Positions 21,376 through 31,793 of a DNA stretch of 64,000 nucleotides are shown here, piece by piece. Origin of the DNA: Liopterus haemorrhoidalis. Lineage: Eukaryota; Arthropoda; Insecta; Coleoptera; Dytiscidae. Position numbers and translations under genes: made by a program. Numbering within the stretch: the first letter of the stretch is position 1; every line of letters starts with the position of its first letter. The notes beneath the pieces are model-generated. The model saw nothing but the letters and a program-made list of their open reading frames with translations, was not told the origin of the DNA and ran no database searches. The stretch spans positions 31,114,540 through 31,178,539 of the forward strand of contig OZ020618.1 in NCBI GenBank assembly GCA_963971575.1, written 5' to 3'.

Positions 21376-22605
21376 ATATTGATTTAGTTTTTACTAAATA
21401 ACAATTTTGGTTATAAAGTGATGCCATGTCTGCGAACGTTCAATGCACGTAATGTAACTTAAGTCACATTGGCGGATGGATACTACTGACGTAGATCAAG
21501 TCCGCCGCAAAATATAGTCCCGTTACACTTCATATTTTTTCAATTTCAGAAAGGTATTTCTCACTATTAACAATGTGATATTTGTTTTATAAGTATTACA
21601 CTACTATAAGCGATTTATTTTTATCTAAATTAGCCATAATTTAGCCATGAATTAAAAAAATAATTAATTTTGTCAAAAACACAAAAACTGCAATATTTTC
21701 CAAAACGGAAATCTTATCAAAAATTCCTCTCGTACGTTTTCGGCTCAGATCAATGAACGTTACTTATAATTTTTTCAGATTTTTAGTTTAATCCCCTTGG
21801 GTAAAAAGGGGCGGTACTAGAACTTTTTAGACCATTTCTAATAAAATCGTGTTAAAAGAAACAAACTTTAAATAAACTTATTTTCGTTCCTTAATCTACG
21901 TTTTAAGAGCTTTCTTTTGATACCACACATCATAGTTTAAAAATATAATTATTTTTTTCAACGACACAAAAAATCGATATTTTTCGAAAAACTAATCTGA
22001 TCAAAAATTCCTGTTGAGATATTTCGGTTCCCATCAATGTTCATTATGGAGATTTTTTTCAGATTTTTATATCAATCCCTCTGAAAGATAGGGTGGGACA
22101 CAAAAGTATTTTTACATATTTTTGAAGAAAATACCATAAAAAAAAAAGATTTTTCAAAAATAAAAATTTGTTTGTCTATCCACGCATTAAGAGGTTTTAT
22201 TTGATTATATATTTGTTTATATTTACTATGTTATTACAACTTTCTATGTTAAACCGTTTGGCTACAGTTTTTACCGTGCAGACAGACAGACACATGAGTG
22301 ACGATATAATGTTTTTTTGGGGGTTATAATTGCAAAAGCCTAAAAAGGGATTTAACGTTTCAGAAACACCGCAATAAATTATTCACAGGTATGTTGCATA
22401 CCACCACATAGTAACCTGTAAACTATACATAGGTTAAATATATCAGAATTAACTATCTATCTTTATTAATTGATTACAACCAAAATCCCAGAGGATATTT
22501 ACTGTGTAGGCAGAAAAAAAGATTTTTTCTATTGAAAATATAAACGCCTAGAATAAATTAAGTGCAAGATGTTGCAAATTATATTTTCTAGTTTTTTTAC
22601 CCTGG
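21376..22605. repeat. Dispersed repeat family with two diverged internal units
   Basis: The motif pair TCAAAAATTCCT...TTCGG...TCAATG(A/T)(A/T)C(A/G)TT...TTTTTTCAGATTTTTA occurs at about 21665-21790 and 21960-22075, and again near 15545-15665. Each region ends in TTTGGCTACA(A/G)TTTTTACCG followed by GACAGACAGAC (about 22258 and 15957). This looks like a long-terminal or Helitron-like non-coding transposon family. No protein domain is visible. Confidence 0.5.
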
Positions 22606-22607
22606 TA

Positions 22608-22770
22608 TAAACATATATATATATATATATATATATAATCGAAAGTATGCTCTTGACGAATATTATATAGGTTATTGAATAAAAATTCTTGTTTAATACT
22701 CGTCATAAATTTATTGTAAAATAGTTAATGAGACGTTTCGATTTGGTATCCAATCATCTTCAGTCTAAAA
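22608..22770 (-). other. Penelope-type terminal repeat fragment with ribozyme-like core
   Basis: On the minus strand CTGAAGATGATTGGATACC is followed by AAATCGAAACGTC, then a spacer to an (AT)n run at 22610-22638. CTGANGA and GAAA boxes separated by a potential short stem are the conserved core of the hammerhead ribozymes carried by Penelope-like elements. A similar AT-run-terminated segment follows the Penelope remnant at 34800-34956. The fold has not been computed. Confidence 0.35.
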
Positions 22771-23680
22771 ATAAGGTTCACACATTGAAATATAACAAAT
22801 TCAAAATTATTTATCTTGTACAGAGCGATCAAGAAATCTTGTCCGTTATGCAGTAGTTGACAGAAACATTTAGTTATCAAACTTATTTCCAAGGACATGT
22901 ATACATAGGCGTACATTCTATTTTTATTACCTTATAGGAATTGATTATTAAATGAACACTATTTTTCTCTACACGCCAATGAGTTGACAACAGGTGTTAA
23001 GTTAGGAACACATATTTTCGTTGTCTCTCGGGTGAGTTCGGGAGAACGAAGTAATCTGATTGGTTCTTTGTTAAATTGGGAGTTTCAGCTGTGAATTAGA
23101 ATACAGTTTTGATATTTTCAAACTCATTGTTTACTGTTATGTAACTGACAAGAAATTTTGGTCGCACGGTATAAAAGAATATTTGTAATAAATAAAACGT
23201 AAAAACAAAATGAAGTAATAAGAAAACTACAATAAAAACAAAATTTGAAAAACTAAACCAAAATGGCGCGAACTCCATTTTGTAACTACGTTGAAACTAA
23301 TAATTATATGTGTAAAACACGTAAACTGAAAAACATTTAAATATAAAACAACAAGACAATCAATATTCTTTAATACAGTCAAAATTTGCAAAAAAGGAAG
23401 TATTCTTAACAAAGATAGCTTACCTAATGTAGAAGTCAATTTATAAAAAATAATATCAAAAAATTCCATATTAAAATGTATGGAATGGACAGGAACTGTT
23501 AATCATAGTGTGGCCGACAGTGTGTCCTACACTGGTAGACAGACATGTAATTTGTTTATTTCTCTTATTACCAACTCACATTTAAATATGTACATTTAAC
23601 TCAATGATCGTTGCAATCAGAAGAACGCATTGAAAAAAATAATAATAATTAGTTAACAAGCATATAATGGAGGCTATATT
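22771..23680. other. DNA without recognisable genes
   Basis: No conserved coding sequence. Minus-strand open frames at 23096-23469 are hydrophobic low-complexity AT translations without motifs. Confidence 0.45.
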
Positions 23681-24660
23681 GCACAAGGATGAAGTTTACT
23701 ACTCGAGCCGTATGCGAGGGTTGTAATTAGTGATGTGTCGGATATTCGTATCCATATCTGTGGATGATCTGCATAAAATAAAAATCCGTATCGGGATCCG
23801 TATCCGTTTTATCACGGCAGATCTTAAACGGATATCATAAAGATATATTCGTATTAGTTTCAACATAAGCTTGCGTTTAAAAATGCATAAGGTGGGGTCA
23901 ATTTTACTCTGACGTTTAAATTAATGTTTAAATGAACATCACATTACTTGCTATTGGTTTTGAACGACCTAGTAAAGTAGTTCCAAATCTTTTTGATTTA
24001 CGACCCCCCCAACATAACGTTTGTTATGCAAACGTTACGTTGGGCCGTTATTTAGGCCGTTATTTAGGCCGTTATTTAGGCACGTTATGCTGCACGTAAA
24101 GACGTGCAACAATTGTTATTAGAAGCTGTGTTAAGTATTGCCTACAAATATTAGATCAAAATATACAAACTTCTCTAGAAAATTTAGTAATTCATTTATT
24201 TACGATTAATGGTACCCTAACTGTGATACCATAAATGACAGAACTTAAAATGCGAACCCACTAACTCACTTTCATGAATCCCCGGGGGTTCGCAAACTAT
24301 CTGTTGGTAACTGCTGGTCTATTATCTTTACAGTAAATATTAAAGTATAATTAATTTAATCAAAAACCACTAGTGAGTGAATTTGAACTCAGCTTAGTTG
24401 TTTGTCATGTTTTTGTTTGTAGGTACCGCGCGATACATTATGTTATCGATTCAAGATCATTTGTTTTTCTACTTAAAATTACCTATGTCCCTACTAGGTA
24501 ATAAATGCAAAATCCGTATCCGTATCCGTATCTGTGGATGTGACTTTTATGTGATCCAGCACAATACACAATGTTATCACTAGTTGTAATCATCCGAGTG
24601 TAATATAACCATTATATGCGAATCAAATACAATATTTTATCTACAGCTATATGGTTTTAT
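23681..24660 (+). repeat. Dispersed repeat interrupted by a hAT element
   Basis: Positions 23681-23727 (GATGAAGTTTACTACTCGAG) and 24591-24655 (ATTATATGCGAATCAAATAC) are continuous once the hAT insertion is removed. They match, in reverse orientation, the segment at 1435-1560. This provides an independent empty-site check for the hAT element. Confidence 0.7.
23720..24590. mobile_element. Non-autonomous hAT element with 8-bp target duplication
   Basis: The element at 23728-24582 is flanked by GTTGTAAT at 23720-23727 and 24583-24590. Termini are TAGTGATG and the inverted TATCACTA. Subterminal runs of ATCCGTATCCGTATC and ATCTGTGGATG occur near both ends, as in hAT elements. The interior has a GGCCGTTATTTA minisatellite (24042-24080), a ~110-bp segment (24108-24228) that recurs at 27645-27775, and a 17-bp copy of the nearby mariner terminus (24484-24500). 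No transposase. Confidence 0.87.
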
Positions 24661-24748
24661 CATTAACCCCTTCAGTAATCATTAAAAAATTTAAAAATGG
24701 AAAAAATAACAATTTTTTTTTTTATGAATGAATTTTATTTACTGAACA

Positions 24749-26071
24749 TATACCTAGTAGGGACATAAATACTGTTACAAATATTTTATGAAATAAAATG
24801 AAAACTACAATTAAGTTTTTCACCAAATTTTATTGACATTTGTACTTAAGTATACATAAGTTATTCATAATTGGTATAATTATTCAAAATGGCCACCTTT
24901 GGCTATAATGCAGGCCTTAAGTCGTATAGGCCAATCATCGATAGCTGCACGTACGACTTCCATGGGAAAATTGGCTACAGCTCGAGCTAAAGCCTGTTTC
25001 AGAGATTCAATATTTGGATATCGTTTGTGGCAAACCATCTCCTCTAAAACGGTCCATAGCTTGTAATCTAAAGGATACAAATCTGGACTTGCAGCGGGCC
25101 AATCTTCTACGCCGATAAAATCAGGAATATTGTTTAAAAGCCACGTTTGGGTTGTTTTAGCCTTATGGCCTGAAGCAGAATCTTGCTGGAATGTCCATGA
25201 CTGATTTCACAACATCTTGAGGGGTTTCACAACATCTTCCAAGACCGTTTGTTGGTAGACTCTAGCTGATGTTTTCACCCCTTTTTCACAAAAATGAAGA
25301 TCAGTTACTCCTTCATAGGAAACGCCCCACCAAACCATCACTGAAGCTGGGTGGTGACCTTTTTCTATCCTTGGAACTACTTCCGAGGCTTCAGTAGGTG
25401 ACCTGGCATAAACCCTGTCATTTTGTTTGTTGAATTTTTCCTGTATAGTAAAAATTTTCTCGTCGGTAAAAAGGATTTTTTTGTGTTTGTCGTCTGCGTA
25501 CTTGATGAACAAGCGTTTCGATTTTTCGACCCTATTTTTTTTTAAGAGACACAGTTAGTAATTGTCCAGTGCACCGTTTGAAGGCCCCAAGACCCAAGTC
25601 TTTTTTAAAAATGCGCGCCATTGATGTTCGCGAAATTTTCATTTCGCGGGACATAATTTTGTGTTTTCCCAACGGATTTCTTGCTATTCTGGCCTTACCA
25701 GCTTTGATAGCTTGTGGCGTGCGTACTGTTCTCGGGCGCCCGGATCTTTTTCGATCTTTTAGGTCCCCAGTTTCCTCAAACAATTTAATGCACCGATACA
25801 CAAACATTCGACTAATGGCGAGCGGACGTAGCGTCTTAAAAATGTTTGATTTTTCCATTTTACATTTATAAAGCGCAATAACTGCAATTCGGTTTTCTTT
25901 GTCTGACCATTCCATGGTAACACACAACACAAAATCAAATTCTTTCCACAGTAAAGTAATTTACAGGTTAACTCACGATTATCAACTGTATAAATTTGGG
26001 TGCGTTCATTTGTATTATTTTTATTGGGTGCATTCATTATTGTACCTGTATTTATGTCCCTACTAGGTATA
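24749..26071 (-). mobile_element. Tc1/mariner element, maT-like (DD37D)
   Basis: Terminal inverted repeats of about 24 bp, TACCTAGTAGGGACATAAAT at 24751 and its inverse ending at 26069, flanked by TA dinucleotides. Total length 1319 bp. The interior is a single minus-strand transposase with frame breaks. The spacing between the second and third catalytic acids (37 residues, both Asp) places it with DD37D/maT-type elements. Confidence 0.88.
24880..25930 (-). pseudogene. DD37D mariner transposase, frameshifted
   Basis: The segment 25930-25532 holds the N-terminal paired HTH region (YRCIKLFEETGDLKDRKRSG, then GRPRTVRTPQAIK). The segment 25512-25207 holds the first catalytic Asp in ILFTDEKIFTIQEKF and the WWGVSYEG block. 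After a short disrupted stretch containing a duplicated GGGTTTCACAACATCTT, the frame continues with FQQDSASGHKAK (second Asp), SPDLYPLDYKLWTVLE (third Asp) and the C-terminus at 24880. All three catalytic residues are present, but frame changes near 25520 and 25200 prevent a full-length product. Confidence 0.87.
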
Positions 26072-26449
26072 TCCTTCATAAAAGCCATTTCGGACCCAAA
26101 ATGGGATTGAAAATTGATATTATGGTGCATAGTGTGGGTCGAGAAATAAAATAAATTCATAAAAAAAAAATCATTTTCTCTCGTACCTCGTTTGAATCTT
26201 CGTAACTGTCTTTTGTCTCGCTTCCACAAACCATAAATCGTATTTATTTTCGCCCGAGTACATTCGGGAGTAATCTTTTCTGCAGGTAAAGCTTGCCCGA
26301 GTTATCTCGGGCGTGGGAATTTTCGCACATAATAGCCGCCCGAGTATACTCGGGCGTAGTCCTTAAGCGGTTAAAAAAATAGTATATTTAATTTAAAAAC
26401 ACTGAAATTCTAAGCGTCTATTTTCATACTTCAGAACCTACGTCATCAA

Positions 26450-26725
26450 GATGACTACCGAATCATCAGCTGATTGTAATGTACAACAATGTTTAAAATA
26501 TTATTATTTATTATTTTATATATTCTAATATATAAATAATAATCTAGTTAAAAAGATGGACTGTGTGGGGCGCAACTATCCATTGTTGCTGAGTACCAAA
26601 CATTTTAACTAACTTATTAAATTAAAATTTGCAGTGTAAAAAAATAACTTTCTTTATGCGCAATTGAGCATGCATGCCCGTCACTTTTTTACACCGCGTG
26701 CAATATGAGCAGTTTTATGTTTTTA
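26450..26725 (+). repeat. I-clade 3'-end stub plus shared flank
   Basis: GGACTGTGTGGGGCGCAACTA through CATTTTAACTAACTTA (about 26558-26615) is the 3' terminal block of the I-clade element. It is followed by TTTGCAGTGTAAAAAAA and a segment ending GTGCAATATGAGCAG. The whole arrangement recurs inverted at about 33160-33345, so stub and flank move or duplicate together. Confidence 0.6.
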
Positions 26726-27300
26726 CAGTTGGACACATACTGCACTTGTTACTTGAGGGTCGTAGATACATAAATTTCTGATTTTCCATTATAAATTTAA
26801 TTTATTATGTATTCTGGCGATGGAAAGCTGTTGTGAAATGTAAAGAAGGAATAGTTTTAAAAATGTTCTATAGGACAAAAACTAAAATGTTTTAAAGTTT
26901 CTCCTAAATCTCTGGAAAAAATCCAACGGAAAATCTTATTTGATCACTAATTCCGGAGACATCCTGTATATCCGGAGATTCAGCCTTTAAATGGATTTCG
27001 CTTTTCTCGTGCTGTAATATTGGTTTATTTTGACGGCTTCCCCTTTCTTCATTTTTCTTTGTTCAACATTCTGTTTTATCTCTTTACAATAGGTGCACGC
27101 TCTAGGCTTTAAATCCCTGATAAAATTTTATGTTACTAAATTATATTTAGTCACAAGTTATTTAATTAAATATATTCTATAGCTTAGCATAAAGGCTTAC
27201 AGTCAGATTCGTTCCAAGATATCTTTCTTTAAATTTGGTTCATATTTTCTTTACCTGGAAGCGATTATGTCATCTGTTTAAATAAAGTTGCATTTTATTA
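26726..27300. other. DNA without recognisable features
   Basis: No coding, RNA or transposon-end signal noticed. Confidence 0.4.
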
Positions 27301-27378
27301 ATTAAGTATGGTATTTCAGAGAGTGAGAGAGACGGGGGAACGAAAGTTTGTGAAGTGTGATGGTAGAGGGAGAGAGGG

Positions 27379-27545
<167 letters not shown>

Positions 27546-27644
27546 AGTCTCTCCTTTTCTCTCCAGTTTTAATAAAATCATTCAAATTCCTAAGAAATAT
27601 TAATACACAATACAAACAGAAACACCGATGGTGGTTGGAGTGTA

Positions 27645-27775
27645 GCAATTGTTATTAGCAGCTGTGTTAAGTATTGCCTATAAATATTACATCAAAATAT
27701 TCAAACTTCTTCAGAAAATTTAATAATTCATTTATTTACAAATAATAGTACCCTAACTGTGATAGCTGTGTATAA
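27645..27775 (+). repeat. Dispersed segment shared with the hAT element at 24.1 kb
   Basis: CAATTGTTATTAGCAGCTGTG through ACCCTAACTGTGATA matches 24108-24228 with few differences. It may be a related element's interior. Confidence 0.7.
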
Positions 27776-28034
27776 TGCATCAAATAACTTCACAAAATAT
27801 AAAAATAATCCCTTATAAATTTAAATTCCAAAATTATGTTACTATGAGATTAAAACGCAAATATCATTAACTAATTTCATATGTTAATAAAAACGTTTTT
27901 TGTGTTAAAGTTAACTCTAAACATGCTAGAAACTGTGTGAAGAAATTAAATTCAAAAATAAAAGTCAGATTTAACTAACAAACATACTAAATTATTGACC
28001 ATAAAAAACCACAGTAATATATTTAGTTACAAAA

Positions 28035-28280
28035 AATATGATCAGTGTGTTCTTCGGAGTTCGAGAGAGAATTGGCTTTGACCTTTGCCTGGGCTTTATC
28101 TACCACTTCTGGCGGTAAATAACGTTTTCTTTGAAGAGCCCAACAGATTTTTATGTTTGCAATATAAACAGAAATACTGAAATACTTGAAATGTATTTGA
28201 AAACATCTGTTACCGTAATTAAATACATAATTAAGTATTGAATTCTATAATTGAATCTAGATTTGTGTCGTCGCTTACCT
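28035..28280 (-). other. Possible terminal exon of an unidentified gene
   Basis: On the minus strand 28137-28025 is open and reads RKRYLPPEVVDKAQAKVKAN then a stop. It is preceded by CTCTTCAAAG, a possible acceptor. A CTCCAG|GTAAGC donor-like site lies at about 28276 on the same strand. The sequence upstream of that donor is stopped in all frames, so it would be untranslated. I do not recognise the product. This could be chance or a transposon exon. Confidence 0.22.
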
Positions 28281-28334
28281 GGAGTCACCACAGAACCAAC
28301 GCACTACCTAGCCAAGAGTAAAATCTGACCTAGT

Positions 28335-28665
28335 GTTATAGACAGTGGCGCACCCAGGTGGCCCGGGGGACCACCCGCCCCAAGAAGGATGGAAATACTA
28401 AATTTTTAATTTTATTATCATCATGGTCTTAGGTAAATATATAGATATGGATTTAAAAGTAGAGATGAGGACCTTTTTTAATTTTTAGATCATAACTTGT
28501 ATTTTAGAAGTGAACACCTTTGTTTTTTTTTTTGTTCATCACATGTATTTTACAAGTGAGCACCTTTTTATTTTTTTTGGTCTACACTTGTATTTCAGAA
28601 GCAAGGAGCTTTTTATTTGTCTACCGCTCCCCCCCCAAATTCCCTGGTGCGCCACTGGTTATAGA
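28335..28665. mobile_element. hAT MITE, CAGTGGCG family (copy 1)
   Basis: The element at 28343-28657 (315 bp) begins CAGTGGCGCACCCAGG and ends CCTGGTGCGCCACTG. It is flanked by the 8-bp duplication GTTATAGA (28335-28342, 28658-28665). Same family as 38421-38668. The interior has T-rich tracts after repeated CTTGTATTT(T/C)A(G/C)AAG units. Confidence 0.9.
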
Positions 28666-29105
28666 TATTGTTTTATTGAAAAATAGTAATACAATACTAA
28701 ATCTCAATCTCTATTACAACTAATTTCTGCCAATAACCCCTTAATGTTTACCTACTGTTTATTATAAAATTGAATGCAGAAAACTGAAACATAATTTCAG
28801 AGAAGTCGACTGCAATCTATTTAAAACTACTTAAACGAAGAAATCACAAATGCAAGCTTTTAATTGAAAACAATACTACGTTAGATAATGATTTTTTTTT
28901 TATAAATAATAAAATTAGGCAATTATATACAACTAAGAAACGTAATATGAAGTGCCTAAAAATATCAACATTTTAATGAATTCAAGAAATAGAGCTCGGT
29001 TAAAACGTGGGTTTGCGGGGGGCGTATCCGACCCGTGTTATATGATAACCACTGCGGTATAAACGAATTCTGGGCACCTTAAAACAAAAATTGAATTATC
29101 TGACA
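28666..29105. other. DNA without recognisable features
   Basis: AT-rich with poly-T runs; nothing identifiable. Confidence 0.4.
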
Positions 29106-29925
29106 TATATAATTAGCAAGTGTCTGTATGTAGTGTCGGTAACATTGTGATGTAAATTTTTCCTAAGGTTCTAATGATCAACAGACAATCCTATATCCTT
29201 TGACCGATTTGAAAAATATTTTGCAGGTTTATTCTCTAAGAATCTACGAATATAATTACATACATAAATGTATAGGGTTCCGTAGACATAAACAAGAGAC
29301 TCCTATATATAAATATAAAATATAAAAATATTTTGCAGATTTATTCTCTAAGAATCTGCGGATAAAATGACCTATAGAAATGTCTAGGATTTTGTAAGCA
29401 TAAACAAGAAACCTTAGAATACTCCTATATCCTTTGACTGATTAAAAAGTATTTTGCAGATTTATTTTTCTTTGCTTAGTTACAAATAAAAGTAATGTCT
29501 AGTAATGTTTCGTAGGCATAAACGATAAACTCCTGTATCCTTTAACCGATATGAACAATATTTTGCAGATTTATGCTCTAAGAGTCTACGAATATAATTA
29601 TGTATAGAAAATGTCTAGAGTTTCCGTAGGCATAAAAAAGAAACTTTAGACTCTCTTATATCCTTTGACCGATATGAACAATATTTTGCAGGTATACTTA
29701 TGCTCTAAGAATCTACGAATATAATTACATACAGAAATGTCTCGGGTTTCGTAGGTATAAATTAACGTATCAAATTATTTTTAGTTTTAACAATATAAAT
29801 GTAATGTACTGAGTAAAAATGAATCGTTTTCCTATCTTAAATATTTTATGAATAAATAATACTAAAACTATATAATTAGCAAGTGTCTGTATGTAGTGTC
29901 GGTAACATTGTGACGTCATTTTTTC
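29106..29925. repeat. Degenerate tandem array of ~110-130-bp units
   Basis: The block CCTTTGACCGAT(T/A)TGAA.AATATTTTGCAG followed by CTCTAAGAATCTACGAATATA recurs at about 29196, 29430, 29537 and 29667, with a partial unit near 29325. The array is bracketed by a direct repeat, ATAATTAGCAAGTGTCTGTA, at about 29110 and 29871. This resembles the internal minisatellites of Helitron-type elements, but no Helitron terminus was confirmed. Confidence 0.65.
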
Positions 29926-30427
29926 CTAAGGTTCTCGTGATTGGCTACCTGGTGATGTCCTGTCCCGTGATACGTTAACTGGCGACGAAATTAAGATACG
30001 TTAAAAAATAAACCAAATACGCATAAAAACCATTAAAATTTTTATATTATAAATCCGTCATTGTTGACGAGTTAATAATCCTAGTTATATAATAATCCGT
30101 CATGTCTGTTGTTTATCCTGTACCTATTGTTTATATTCGATATTATTCATATGTACAGATGAACGGAGCAAGAGTAGCTAACTAATATTTTAATATTTTT
30201 ATTTTTTGATTTCTAGAACTATTGCTATTTTTATTTTAATTATAAAAAAAATTCACGCGCGATTATGGAAAAAATTAATTGGCCTAGTGATTTATCCCTA
30301 TGGTGTGTTTGTAAGATGGTTGTAACAATGTTTTGAGCCGTTTTGTGGTACTCCTAAATCCTATCATAACATTCAACAAATAGAAAAAATTACCCAGAAT
30401 TAGAAAATTAAACTTAGCTTTTTGTAC

Positions 30428-30510
30428 GAAGACATGCCTTCGTAGTCTAGTGGCTCAAAACGAGAACGCGAAATTCTTAGGTTGACGGGTTCGATTCCCG
30501 GTGAAGCAGT
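30428..30510 (+). tRNA. tRNA-like sequence (probable pseudogene or SINE head)
   Basis: CTTCGTAGTCTAGTGGCTC gives an A box and GACGGGTTCGATTCCCGGTG gives a strong B box with the T-stem CGGG/CCCGG paired. The acceptor ends (GCCTTC and GAAGC) pair only partly and no clean anticodon stem is visible, so function is doubtful. Confidence 0.4.
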
Positions 30511-30918
30511 ATTTTTATATTTAATTTCTACATTATATATGTACTATCGCTTTGCAATTCATTCAGTCTGAACAACTTTGTACTTATATTAAGATAACAT
30601 GAGAATTTTTTTGGGTCGCAGGCTCGCCCCGTTTTTGAATTTTCTAGCCAGGTTCGCCTATTTTTTTCCTTTTCTTTCCTCCTCCTCTCTTCTCCTAACC
30701 ATTGCTGTTCTTCATCTAGCACGTAACAAAACCTACGTCAATACATGTACATAGTACATGTAAAGGTTATACGGGATAGTAAGGGCGGGATAGTAAGGAT
30801 TTTTCTCATCTTAAGAATGTTCCCAGGAAACCGCATGCCAAATTTCAACTTTCTAGGTCACTGGAAAGACCCGAAAAACCTCTGGAAGGACATCTGACAG
30901 ACACCTCAGCGATTTTAT
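30511..30918. other. Spacer with TATACGGGATAGT motifs
   Basis: Contains GGTTATACGGGATAGTAAGG near 30763; a related TTATACGGGATAGTTATACG occurs near 31870, on the other side of the mariner insertion. No gene. Confidence 0.4.
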
Positions 30919-30919
30919 A

Positions 30920-31793
30920 TATTAGGTCGTCAAGGATGAAATTTGTAGAAAGAAAAAGTCAAAGTTGGTTGATAACAAATATAAGGAATTATTTTATTCA
31001 TCAAAGTATGGACCTATATTGTCTATACACTGTTGCCATTTAAGCAGCAGGTTGTTCAGGCCGGTGGTATGAAATTCTGGCGGACGAGAGTCAGGGAATT
31101 CCTGGAAGGCCAGTTTTACAGCATTGTCGGAATTAAACTGTTTTCCTATTAAAAAGTTGTACAAATTGCGGAAGAAGTGGTAGTCAGTGGGGGCTAGGTC
31201 TGGTGAGTATGGAGGATGATGAAGAAGTTCCAACTCCAATTCCTGTAGTTTTGCTACAGTCATTTGTGCAACGTGTGGTCTAGCGTTATCATGCAATAAG
31301 ATAGGAGTCGATCTGTTGACCGATCTAGGCTGTTTTTCTTTAAGTTTTTGCATCATTTCGTCCAGTTGGTTGCAGTATATTTCTGCTGTCATCGATAAGC
31401 CATTTTTTGTATTTTTTTTTTTTTTTTGTTTTTAAATTACCTATACAAAATTTGGCGAACCAAATTGATATTGTCTGCTGCGTAGTAACACTAGAGCCAA
31501 ATACACTATTTAAGTTTCGCGCTGTCTGCGATGCCGTAGTTCCACGTAAGAAGTCATACTTCATATTGGTGCGAATTTCCGACCGTTCCATTTTCAACAA
31601 AATTAATTTTTAAAACAAGTTTTTGATATTTTTTAGAGCCTACAGTGATTTCTTTAAACAGGCGAAATGTGTAACTTTCCAACAAAAAAAAAAAAGAAAA
31701 AACAGAACGGTAAATATTACGCCAATGTCAAATAATAAGCTATTAAAGTTGGAAATATTATTAACTACAAATTTCATCCTTGACGACCTGATA
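30920..31793 (-). mobile_element. Internally deleted mariner element
   Basis: Terminal inverted repeats of about 27 bp (AGGTCGTCAAGGATGAAATT at 30924 and its inverse ending near 31790) flanked by TA. Length is 870 bp, against roughly 1.3 kb for an intact mariner. The minus strand retains the N-terminal HTH start (31600-31410) and the C-terminal half of the transposase, joined across a missing middle. Confidence 0.9.
30994..31600 (-). pseudogene. Mariner transposase with central deletion
   Basis: The segment 31600-31410 encodes the start of the HTH domain (RTNMKYDFLRGTTASQTARN, then TTQQTISIWFAKF) and then runs into a lysine-rich frameshift. The segment 31392-30994 encodes the C-terminal half with LLHDNARPHVA (second Asp) and YSPDLAPTDYHFFRNL (third Asp, DD34D type). 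The first catalytic Asp and much of the linker are missing, so it cannot be active. Confidence 0.9.

Larger units (their letters stand above)
24663..26374. mobile_element. piggyBac-like element (TTAA-flanked) hosting a mariner
   Basis: The element at 24667-26370 begins CCCCTTCAGTA and ends TCCTTAAGCGG, and is flanked by TTAA on both sides (24663-24666, 26371-26374). The right end carries three imperfect palindromes of CCCGAGTATACTCGGGC type at about 26252-26272, 26288-26310 and 26337-26356, a layout seen in piggyBac subterminal regions. The interior is mostly the inserted mariner. No piggyBac transposase remains. The assignment rests on TTAA and terminus similarity. Confidence 0.65.

Noticed and set aside
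30428..30510. Functional tRNA gene
   Set aside because: A and B boxes are good but the acceptor stem is poorly paired and the anticodon arm is not clear, so it is listed only as tRNA-like.
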